Below, in pieces: positions 24,259 through 34,108 of a stretch of DNA of 64,000 bases. Source of the stretch: Bicyclus anynana (taxonomy: Eukaryota > Arthropoda > Insecta > Lepidoptera > Nymphalidae); the NCBI RefSeq assembly GCF_947172395.1, contig NC_069110.1:1798001-1862000 (forward strand), given 5' to 3'. The notes under the pieces were generated by a model. The model searched no databases. It worked only from the letters and a program-made list of their open reading frames with translations, and was not told where the DNA came from. The translations under genes were made by a program, and so were the position numbers. How positions within the stretch are numbered: the stretch's first letter is position 1; each line of letters starts with the position of its first letter.

Positions 24259-25326
24259 TGCTAAGATGTGGAATGCCCTTCCGGGTTTGTCTCTGTCTGT
24301 GTTTCCTGACACGTACAGTTCTCAGTATCTCATGGCCCGACTTAGGATGCAAATTTACATTGACAAACTGTACCAACGAGGCAGTCTATAAAAAATATTT
24401 AATTAATAATTATCAAAATTATTTATATTATTATTATCCTATTTTTACCCGACTTCGGCGAAGGCCATACTGAACCTATTTTAATTAATTCAGTAAATAA
24501 ATTTAATTCAGTGAGTGTATGTATGCTAATTGAAGTAATGTTCTGGTTGCAGGAAGCGCCGTGCGGTGCAGTGCGGTGCGGTGCGCCGCCTCGGGCTCGC
24601 AGCCCTACCATCTACTCGTATTCGTAACGCTTTTCAAATATTCGGTTTAAATGTACTTTACTGACTAATCGTATTGTTAACGTGCTGTGTAACTATCGCC
24701 CCGCCCTCCCCCCGGCAGCGTCTTCCCCCCGCGCCCGCACGACTCGATTCGCTGAAGTGGCCGCGTCACGGTCCGCGTGACGTCACGACGGCGCCCGCGC
24801 ACTGCCGGCGGACGCTCTAGGGGCGGCTCGGCGAATCGACCGGACTTCTCGCTCCTCGTTAAGTTATCGTTAGTTCATTTACGAAGCAGTTACCGTGAGT
24901 TGTTCTCTTAGTTTAAGGTGATCTTTGCCAAAGCTCGGCTCGACCTCCGACCTTTCGTCGTCTCTAATTCCTTCTTCGGACTCGGTTCGACACTCTACAG
25001 GGTTAGTCAATGACGTACGGACCAAATTTTACGAAGTCGTTATTTTTAAAGAAGTTTGCCGCGTCCCCGTCCCGAGCGCCCCGGCGCCGGCGGCTCGTCT
25101 AAGTTAATGTTGTTGAGTATTGATACTACGGCCCAGGCCGCGCACGCGGATTGCTCAAGTGGCTCGCGCAAGTAGTGCTGCGTCTGTACATAGGTAGTTG
25201 TAATGGCGCCGCGCCGCGGACAGTCCGCCCGCCCTCCGTCCCGCCGCCCGCGGCGCGGCGCTTCGCTGAGCTCGCTTCGTAGACCGCTCCCAGACCGGCC
25301 GCGGGGCGGCCCGGCCCGCCCGGCGC

Positions 25327-25423
25327 GGCGTCGGCCCGGCGTCGACCCGAGCCGGCGTCGGCCCAGCGTCGACCCGGCCCGGCGTCGGCCCAGCGCCGAC
25401 CCGCGCCGGCGTCGGCCCGCCGC
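25327..25423. repeat. 27-bp GC-rich minisatellite
   Basis: Three full units of exactly 27 bp (25327-25353, 25354-25380, 25381-25407) and a partial fourth. Each starts GGCGTCGGCCC and contains GCGTCGACCC or GCGCCGACCC. The unit is a multiple of three, so open frames exist on both strands, but neither has coding support. It lies in the proposed Pdp1 terminal 3' UTR exon. Confidence 0.85.
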
Positions 25424-26257
25424 TTCGCGCGCGTCGCCCGTCGTTTCCGTAGTGAGCGAACACTAGTTTCGTTTCAAATTTACTTAGTGAATAGTTTAAG
25501 TAGTCCGTAGTTTCCGTAGCGTAGTCGTTTTTAGTCTATTTTGTTATGGCTGTAGTTGTTAACGTTTTAAAAGTTTATATTTTTTTTAGTTTTACAAACC
25601 TCGCGCGCCGCGCGTGTCCCACATGTCTGCATCAACTGGACTCCCAAACCGTACTCTCTTTGACTCGTGCTAATGTTATATTGATATATTTTTGTAGGTG
25701 TTTGTCGTTGATAAATGAGTCAATTGAATGTTTATTGAATTAAAATAAATTAATGTTTATGGACTAAGACTAAGAAGTTGTTGCATTTTAAAGTATTTTA
25801 TGAATACAAAGCGAGAACAATAAAATGTTTTTTCTATAAAGGTTTACATGTGAAGGATAATATAAAGGTGTGACGGTTGAACTTTTAAAATGCACTGTTT
25901 CATATCAAATGATATAACTCTTATATTGTGTAATGAATTTAATGTTATTCGGCATTTGATATTCCATCTTGTTTGTTAAATGGTATACATTAAATTATGC
26001 TAAATATCATGTACGTGGTACTTATACTGTTTACATAATAATGAAATTGTTTCTGCAGACATCATAACGGTTGGGTGTGTACTGTGTGTGTAACACTTGT
26101 CAGTGTGAGCGGCAGCGAGAGCCCGCTCCGTATGTGTATTGACAACGTAATACCATATTGATATATGTAGTATTTTAAAAGAGTCTAATTTAAATTTTTA
26201 ATTTAAATGGTTCTATGGATTGAAATAAATGTTAATTGTTGTATTTATGTTTATTTA

Positions 26258-26360
26258 TTTTGCGGCCGGCCGGTGCGCTTGAGCGCCTGGTCACCAGGAG
26301 AAATGGTCACCAGGCCGCCTGTCGCCAGAACTCCGCGCGCCGGGCGGCCGGAAGCCGGCT
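26258..26360. other. GC-rich segment with strong self-complementarity before a poly(A) hexamer
   Basis: The segment contains GCGGCCGGCCGG, a near-palindrome CCTGGTCACCAGG, a second GGTCACCAGG and GGCGGCCGGAAGCCGGC. It can fold into stable hairpins and sits about 50 bases before AATAAA at 26406. It may be a 3' UTR structure or an inserted element; nothing in the sequence decides. Confidence 0.4.
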
Positions 26361-27017
26361 AGTTTACTAAGCCGCTGATACATTTCCTCGATCGCTGTTT
26401 TATGTAATAAATCGTGGTAAAAAGTACCTTGCACAAACTTGCGTTTTCATTAACCCCTCTCGTGGTTGCAGCACTATCTCCCTCATTTGTGGAATAAGTA
26501 AAGCAGAAGCTAATTTATTCCCGAACAACATACAACAAATTATAATTATGGTACAATAATTATAATTTGTCTCTCTAGTATAAATGTTATAATTTAATTG
26601 AGTCGCATAGTAAACAACGAAAGTTATTCAAAGAAATTTAATAAAACGTAGAAAGAGGATGTAACATCACTAATTTCCCAACTACAGATTGCTAGACGAA
26701 CTCGTCGAATGACAAGGTCTTTTAGCTTTTCTTTCTTCCAATAAAATCTCAGTAAAAAATCTTAGCCTGGAGTTGAAAAGTTACTGGTGGCATAATGCCA
26801 TGTCACCAGACGGAATGCACGTTACGCCGTCGGTTATTTTCATTAAAATCTGATCGTTACAGAACCAAACATTACTAATCCCAACCAGCCTTTTTTACGT
26901 GGGGAAATCCTCATGGATCCTCGCCAGGGGCAGGCAAAAAGGTTATGTCGGACTTCAACCGACTAAATCTCGCGGTGTTCCAACTCGCCACCTGATGACT
27001 GAGCCACGAGAATGTTC

Positions 27018-27149
27018 TTAACACGTTCGCTACGGCACTGATATTTCTGTACTTTCCTCTAGTGCGGTTCGAGGTCCATCGACCTCGTAACTCTCGAAGA
27101 CACTAGACGTACGAGGTCAATTGACCTCGTACCGCAGCGAACGTGTTAA
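27018..27149. mobile_element. piggyBac-like MITE (TTAA flanks)
   Basis: TTAA at both ends, with terminal inverted repeats CACGTTCGCTACGG and CCGCAGCGAACGTG (13 of 14 match). TTAA duplication is the piggyBac hallmark. Inside, a 24-bp perfect palindrome (27109-27132) holds AGGTCA-AT-TGACCT. Confidence 0.85.
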
Positions 27150-27235
27150 GCGACCGCAACCCAGCCAGCGGCGTCCGAACATCAGGCTTTTCTTTGTTAT
27201 TGTTGAATCGCACCGGGAACACAGCGTTAACAACT

Positions 27236-27420
27236 CTTTTTTTTTATTATTACAAGTTAGCCCTTGACTACAATCTCACCTGATGTTAAGTGATGATGCA
27301 ATCTGAGATGGAAGCGGGCGAACTTTCTACACGACATCGTACCGGAACGCTAAATCGCTTGGCGGCACGTCTTTGTCAGTAGAGTGGTATCCATCCGGCC
27401 GAAGAATCCCACCAGTTAAA
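27236..27420 (-). mobile_element. SINE-B copy without its tRNA head
   Basis: TTTTTTTATTATTACAAGTT to GAATCCCACCAGTTAAAAAC; it stops before the head. Confidence 0.8.
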
Positions 27421-27435
27421 AACTCGAGTACTTAT

Positions 27436-27475
27436 ATCGGAGATCCTCGTCAAGGATCGGAGATCCTCGTCAAGG
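27436..27475. repeat. 20-bp tandem duplication
   Basis: ATCGGAGATCCTCGTCAAGG occurs twice in direct succession, just after a truncated SINE-B. Minor. Confidence 0.8.
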
Positions 27476-28026
27476 AGGCAACTGGCGGTCCTGAACGAGA
27501 AGCCTAACCAGCCTAGCCTGAGCCTGCCAACCCGATAGCAGAGTGGTGGGTCTAAGGCTTCATATTTATACTGATTTAATAAAGAGGTAAGGATTGGAAG
27601 TTTATAGGGATATTTTATAAACTACTGAACTAATTTTGATTTACCAAAGGTACGTTATTTGTTTACTACACAGGTGATACCGCGTGATGTTTGCTGTGCT
27701 AATTGCTATAAGGCGGAAGGACTAACCCTGTTATGGGCCACTGCATTTGTTGATAATGTTGTTATCGATTATTGGTTCATTATTTAGGGTTACTTATTAA
27801 TTATGGAAAAAATAAAACAATCGATGTAGTTATTTACATTTAATCTAAAAAATAACATTACAAACTTAATCACATACTACATAATATGCAAACATTGAAG
27901 AGACTACAAACTAAAGTCGGCGTGTATTTTGGTCTATCTTTTCCAGGAAGTCCGTCTGGCTAAGGATGTAGTGGTAAACCGACCATGAATGTGTGTATGA
28001 ACTGAAAGTTCGTTTTTAGAGACCAG

Positions 28027-28186
28027 TGTGCCTAGTGGGAGCTTAAAATATTACTATCGCCATAACGTAAACGCGAATTGAACCAGTTTTACAGTAGTGC
28101 AACTAGATGGCGCTGTTTCAATTACTTGGAAATTCGCGTTTACGTTAACGCGAAAGTAACAGTACCAAACTGCCAATATGCCCTCA
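28027..28186. mobile_element. MITE of the palindromic CTAGTGG family, copy 3
   Basis: Begins TGTGCCTAGTGGGAGCTT, contains ACTAGATGGCGCTGTTTCA near the centre, and ends with the inverted GTTAACG and ACAGTACCAAACTGCC. It is reversed relative to copies 1 and 2. Confidence 0.78.
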
Positions 28187-28289
28187 GCTCACAGTAGTAA
28201 TAAAAATAAGAGAAAACATAATTTGTGTGCAAATGCTGTTACAATCTAAATATTAACTCAAAGGTGACTGACTGATATAGTGATCTATC

Positions 28290-28592
28290 AACGCAGAGCA
28301 CAAACCACTGAACGGTTCGGGCTGAAATTTGACATGCAGGTAGATGTTATGACGTAGGCATCCGCTAAGAAAGAGTTTTGATTAATTCTAACCCCAAGGG
28401 GATAAAATGGGGGTAGAAACTTTGTATAGAAAATTCTTCGTTTACAGTCTTGGAAATTTCTTCATAAACCATAAAAAAAGATAAGAAATATAACGTTATT
28501 TAAGAAGTTTTAAAATTCAACCTATATATATGAAATAGAGATTGAAAGTTTACATTGACTTCCACGCGGACGTGGTCGCGGGCGTCCGCTAG
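28290..28592 (+). mobile_element. Helitron-like element
   Basis: GGGCTGAAATTTGACATGCA through CCACGCGGACGTGGTCGCGG and GCGTCCGCTAG, with a long AT-rich middle. Confidence 0.7.
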
Positions 28593-30646
28593 TTCCATAT
28601 AAATTTAAGTTTACTTTTACGCAAACGAATGAGACAAACTCGCACTCTACCCAACTTACCGCTACATCCAAAGCATCTGAAAACAGACTTCGAAAAGAAT
28701 ACAGAATAATTACCTATATAGAATCGTTTTTTACGCCAAAGATGACGATTTGGTTTGTAGACTCCTTTACATTCACGTTATAATAATGACGTCATTTGCA
28801 CATTAACAGCTATTTAACGCCTATTTTTTAGAATCTAAAGTGTCAAAATAATACCTTCAATAAGGTTCGCTTACACGAGAAATTTATGGAGCAATTGTAT
28901 GCTTGGCAACACGTACCTATGGAATTCTATTCGGCAATATTGATTTAAATTATTCATTATACTTAATCCATACTGCGAAAAGTCGTCTATACTCGTACTT
29001 ATTGCCGAATATCCATTAGTTTGGGAAACTTTAGTCGGTTTTCTTTCTCTATCGCAAGGGTCCTAGGCGCTACATTCAGCAACTTTGGTATTTCCGGATA
29101 TTGTTTCATGTATTCGTGACGTCATAAATAATCAATATCTAGAATGGAGTGATTTTCATTGCCCGTGTAAGTGCACCTTTAGAGATCTACCGTGCTTCAA
29201 ACTTTTGATCGAAAAATAGATCTTCGGTGCAAAGAAACTTGAAGTCATCGTCCGATTGAAATCTGAGTTCTATAATTACTAATATTATAAAAAGGGTAAA
29301 GTTTGTTGTGTTGTAGGGGTAACCTCTGAATCCAGGAAACCGATTTTTATTATTATTTTACCTACATGCAGATACAGACGCAGAGAACGGAACACCTTTG
29401 CCTTCTATTTCACTCTTAATTTGAAGATACTAACTTTGTAGTTAAAAAAGAATAACTTTAAAAAGTTAAAAAAAACCCCGCTTTTAGCACGTACTAAAAA
29501 TTACAAACAAATATTGGATTTAAGTCTAGACTATTTTTACGTAATTCTGATAGCAAACCCTTTCATTTGATATCCATATCATGAGGGTAGATTTCAAATA
29601 GTCAGTACGCCATCTAGCTAGTCATGTATTGTCATCGTATATCAAAGAATCGTCGGTATTGGGTAAAATTAAGATTCCAAGAATTGAGTTTCTTACATAG
29701 GTAGGTACATAGTTACAAGTGAAGCTAATATACGCGTGTTGAAAAAAGCCAACTGAAATATCATTTCATATTGTATAAAAATGAGGAACCAAAACCATAA
29801 GATTTCGACAAGCATGCGGCTTCACTGACAAGTGACGACTTGTTGTCGAAAGAAAGAGTCTGCTGTTTTGAGCGCCATCTGTTATTACTCTGACGTACTA
29901 CAATGGACGGTGTGTATGCAAGGGAACATATTTATGTCACTTTCTCTCTCGTACTTACCTAGATATGCTTGTTTCTTTTAACTTTAGTCAAGGTAGCCAA
30001 TAAATAACTATGTAAAGGCCAATTACTGGAGCAATCACCCTACACACGTCAAAAGGACCAACTACGCAGCGGAAGTTGGAGCTGAAACTATCTACTGATT
30101 TCACTATCAGTCGATCAAAAGTTTTTGGTTCACATAAGCTTCCACTACCACATCATAAGGCACATACACACAATACAATGAGCGTCGTAGAACGCGAGAA
30201 TGAAAGCAAGACAATCCTCATTCTACACATTGGGTAAGCAGTTATGAATTTTAGACATAGTGGCAAATTCAAGGGTCCATATCCTCAATTGTTCAAGTAT
30301 AAAGCAATAAGTTAAGACTTAAGAATACAAACAAAAGTAAAAAGCGTATTTTTTCTATATTTTCTACAGGATGAAGAATCATGTCTCCAATCGTCAGACC
30401 CTTAGCATGAGTGCGATGAGTTGCTGTGAAGCTAAGTGATTGGGACATGACTTCTCAAATCTTTAACTTTCATTTATTTATTACTCCTTTTTTTTTAAAT
30501 TTTTAACAATATAAGTATAAAAACAAAACATTATTAAAAATTTGTAAAAAAAATTCACCCTCCCGCTGCGGGACATTTGAGTTTCCAAGCAACCGGTGGT
30601 CAAGGCTCCAGAGTGAGGAACCTCCTCATTAAGCCGAGGGAAATAT

Positions 30647-30858
30647 CATTATCAACCCATAATCGGCTCACTGTTGAGCACGTGTCTCCTCTCACAATGA
30701 GAGTGTATATACCTTAGTCCATCGTGCTGGCCAAATGCGGTTAGGGAGACTTCACACACGTAGAGAAATAAGAAAATTCTCAGGAATGCAGGTTTCCTCA
30801 CGATGTCTTTCCTCCACTGTTTGAGAGTTGAGATAAGTGATATTTAATTTCTCACACA
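30647..30858 (-). mobile_element. SINE-A copy, head missing
   Basis: Tail and body (TCATTATCAACCCATAATCG... to GATATTTAATTTCT); the tRNA-like head is absent. Between Pdp1 and the transporter. Confidence 0.78.
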
Positions 30859-31273
30859 GGAAGTATACAGACCTAGAATTAGAATAACGTGTGCTTCTTT
30901 TTTTTAAGAGCAACTCTTTAGTTTCTTGCCTGCTTTCTCAGCAGAACCTGCCTTCTGAACCGGTGGTAGAGTCTATACAAATAGTCAATCTGTTTTGACT
31001 GACGCTTCAAAAGTGTTTGTAAACTAAGCCTACTTGAAGTAAATTAATTTTAATTTGACATGTTTTATACTGGAACAATGGTTGGGAGATTGCACCCATA
31101 AAACCCTCTACCTTCCAAAATCAAACACAATTTAGGCTTTCAGTCTTAGAATGAGGTAAATCTGGCTATGCAAGCTCTCGTTCTATCGTGAAGCATAGCA
31201 CGCCGATGTTAACTATCACAGGCTAACGAGTTTCTTGTATTTATTGTTACTATCAATAAAAATAACATAGGAA

Positions 31274-31795
31274 CAGTGGCGGATTTAGTAGACTGAGTAG
31301 GCCGAAGCCTAGGGCGGCAGATTTTGCGGGGCGGCAAATTTGGTCCAGAACATAATATTGTCTAACATAAAAAGAAAACCATTTTTAAATGAGACGAATA
31401 TCTTAGCCTTCCATGGATTCACTGTGCAGGTGCCGGGTCCATCGCGTGGTAGAGAGAAAAGCTTCGAGCAGAGTCCTGGATTTGTGACTACAGGATGTAT
31501 GGTTAATGAATTCCTTGACAATCGAATAACACTCCGTAGCCAAACTTGGTAAGATCCTATTAAAGCAGATACCCGTTCTAAGATAAAACTTGCTGCAGTT
31601 CTAGAGAGGCCAAGGTTTTTAAGCAAGTTATAGAGAGATTCTGCTGGTAATCCTCTCGTGTCCACTGTTTTAACCTCAATACTCTTTTCTGTCTATACAT
31701 ATATGAAAAATGGGAGTAGGGTAGCGAATTTCAGAGGTCATTAGAAGGCAAAAATTTAACAGCCCACTGGCGCCAAGTTTGTAAATCCGCCACTG
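31274..31795. mobile_element. hAT-type non-autonomous element, 522 bp
   Basis: Inverted termini CAGTGGCGGATTTA and TAAATCCGCCACTG. Flanking 8-bp duplications CATAGGAA and CATAGGAG match at 7 of 8 positions, the hAT length. It contains a 118-codon - strand frame (31309-31665: SLYNLLKNLGLSRTAASFIL and onwards) of unknown origin, possibly captured sequence. Confidence 0.85.
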
Positions 31796-32620
31796 CATAG
31801 GAGATACTATTATTATTATAATATACAAAGGACTATTATGGCCTTGGGTAAGCCCTTATGCGGTTCTAGACTGTAACGCTCGTGGCAAGAAAATGCCTTC
31901 TTCTCAGTTTAGGTACAAGTAGAAGAAGACACCATAATTATAAGCCTAAGTAAAGAGTTACTGTAATCTATATTGGATATTGATTTAGTTAATAAAAGTG
32001 ATATAGTAGTAGGTAATAAACTTCTATATTTCTGTTCATTATAATCAACCACTCAAAGCGCCTTTGTTTCCGCCACGTTCTTTAATTATAATTATTATTA
32101 TTATCTAATACTGATGGACTTTATGTAAAATATTAGATACTCGTATATTTACGCCTGCAAACGGCTGAGAAGATAATAATCGTTTGAGCTGAATTTGCTA
32201 TTTTATTTTAACAGGCGTTTTTTATTTTACTGGCTAAACAATGTCTAATTTGTATCGTTGTACATAGAAGCTTACAGCTAATTGTATTTTTCACCACAAA
32301 AGTTAGTAAATTGACTTTCTAGTACTTAAAATAGCGCTTTTTTATTATCAACATACATATAAATACAGATCGGCGATGGTTTTATATGTAGGTATGTAGG
32401 CAGTAGAAGAAACTAAAACAGAGATATAAAATTAACCTTTTATAGTACGAGTAACAATATCAATATGTATAAAATACTATTTTGTACCAATTCTTAATTA
32501 CTTCCGAAACGAAAGCAATTTATGACAAAAATAAACAATAGTTTACATTAGTTTGATAAACAGAACAGTTCAAGACTCGCAAAATAAAACACAAGGTCGT
32601 AGTTCACTGATGGACTCTAA

Positions 32621-32959
32621 AGGTGGGTACAGATTGGTGCAATGCAACATGTAATGTAATATTCTGCCTTACATTGCATGTTCCCTGCTGCCTTGGACGT
32701 GTGGCGCGCGCGGTACGTGCATTGACTACGAATCAGTCGGCTCAGTCTTGCGCACACTGCGCGCCCCTTTGTGTTCGTACCAAAAACCGACAAATCTCGG
32801 ATCGAACCGCGCACGAGTTGTAACGCTCGGAGCGTGCGCGACCCAGGCGCAGTTCGTGCGCGCGAGGCGTCCAAACCACGAGCATTCGTGATACATTGCA
32901 GCAATGTGGATGTCAAATTCTTGCATTGCATGTTGCATTGCACCAATCTGTACCCACCT
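32621..32959. mobile_element. Harbinger-type MITE, 339 bp
   Basis: Perfect inverted termini of about 31 bp beginning AGGTGGGTACAGATTGGTGC, flanked by a 3-bp TAA duplication (32618-32620, 32960-32962), as PIF/Harbinger elements make. GC-rich core without a transposase. Confidence 0.88.
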
Positions 32960-33655
32960 TAACATGTAAAAGAATGATAAAGTATTAATGTCGTGATGCT
33001 GCCAGCGGGCCTATTATGTATATCGGTGGATGATTCAATTAACTGAATCCGCATTAGCTATCATACATTTCAACTGTAATTTGGAATGAGGTTATCTTCT
33101 TTGTTCATCATTGGTTTATGGAGTTACTACGTTCGTTTTGTGATAAATCTAACAATTATTTCAACGAAATCACCTTGACTACGACATTTTACATCAAGTG
33201 GCAGTATATTTTTGTTGTAAAGATCATCTATATTTTTAAACGAAATGACCAGTTATACGAAGATAATTATGTAATTCCATTGAAAACATATTAGATAGTT
33301 GACTCATATCAAATTTAATATAAACAATATTAATTTCCCATAGTTTATGGAATAACGGTCCGAAATATATCGGACTTAATTTAAAAATCACGTATTTTTT
33401 AAAATTATCCAAACGTCAAAAATGCTGTCGTCCATTTTGTGACGTATCAAAGTTACTTGATGTTTATACGTCAAACTAATTGTTATCTAATATTTATGTA
33501 AAATGCTCCGTTTGTAAGGGATTTTTTATAATGACGTCATGAAACAGTAGAAATATAGACCATCATGGCCGACAGGCGTTTTGGCTCGTATTGTCAAAAA
33601 TATATTTAAAAACTAAAATTTTCATGTAATCACGTCTCAAAGAAAATTTAAAAAA

Positions 33656-33793
33656 ATGAACTATTTAGGACTAGTTAAAAAAAGTGTTAACTTGCCTATG
33701 CTAGATGATTGCAAAAACGACGAAGTGATTCATTATAACCGTACACCGAGATACATAATAGATCCGCAGGAACACACAGCTAGTGCGGTATGA
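33656..33793 (+). CDS. Short unassigned ORF or first coding exon opposite the transporter 3' end
   Basis: ATG with an A-rich context opens a 45-codon frame, MNYLGLVKKSVNLPMLDDCK then NDEVIHYNRTPRYIIDPQEH and TASAV, ending TGA. A donor-like GCG|GTATGAG sits at 33787/33788 just before the stop, so it may be a first exon instead of a full gene. Composition looks protein-like, with charged and aromatic residues. No family recognised. It could also be the 5' end of a decayed mobile element. Confidence 0.35.
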   Translation: MNYLGLVKKSVNLPMLDDCKNDEVIHYNRTPRYIIDPQEHTASAV

Positions 33794-33836
33794 GAAGTCT
33801 TTGGTACGACATTGTCTACGTGGCTTATATAGCACG

Positions 33837-34108
33837 TCAAGCCTGCGGTACTACTTCTGGCACTGGTTGGAACGAGCGCACTATGCTCACCAAAGCGGTG
33901 TAAGTGCCCGCAATCAGACCAACTATACCTATAATGAACAGGAGAGCATCCTTGCCAAATAAGATATTTCTAGCCGTGCTGGCTCTCTGAGGGAAGTTGA
34001 CACACACCTCCATGAGCGCTGGGAAGCAGATACCGAGCGCTGATAGGCACAACGCTCCGAATAGTGATATGAAGAGGCCAAGACGAGGCACTGCAACCGC
34101 CAGTACAA
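33837..34108 (-). CDS. Transporter exon 8: TM9 to TM11 and stop
   Basis: Encodes VLAVAVPRLGLFISLFGALC, LSALGICFPALMEV, a hydrophilic loop and LLFIIGIVGLIAGTYTALVS, ending PVPEVVPQA and TGA at 33839-33837 (residues 380-468). P.LG.FISL.GA.C is typical of PAT TM10. Acceptor TTTCAG. Confidence 0.93.

Larger units (their letters stand above)
23749..26430 (+). other. Pdp1: Pdp1 3' UTR, probably with an intron 23781-24552
   Basis: 32 bases after the stop there is a strong donor GTGAGT (23781-23786), and TTCTGGTTGCAG at 24541-24552 is a strong acceptor. A spliced 3' UTR is therefore likely, with a terminal exon starting at 24553. The junction is under 50 nt from the stop, so it should not trigger nonsense-mediated decay. 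Polyadenylation hexamers AATAAA occur at 25744, 25819, 26224 and 26406. The proposed exon is very GC-rich from about 24700 to 25460, unlike the surroundings. The extent is inferred. Confidence 0.5.
26431..33655. other. Gap between the converging Pdp1 and transporter genes
   Basis: No gene found. Contents are the piggyBac-like, hAT and Harbinger elements, SINE and Helitron-like copies listed, and another tRNA-like repeat in reverse at about 26880-27012. AT-rich 29350-30640 and 31810-32610 hold nothing I can name. Confidence 0.6.

Noticed and set aside
25155..25466. ORFs of 87 and 102 codons on both strands in the GC-rich block behind Pdp1
   Set aside because: GC-rich DNA lacks stop codons by chance, and the 27-bp repeat extends any open frame; both are Arg/Pro/Ala-rich with no recognisable domain.
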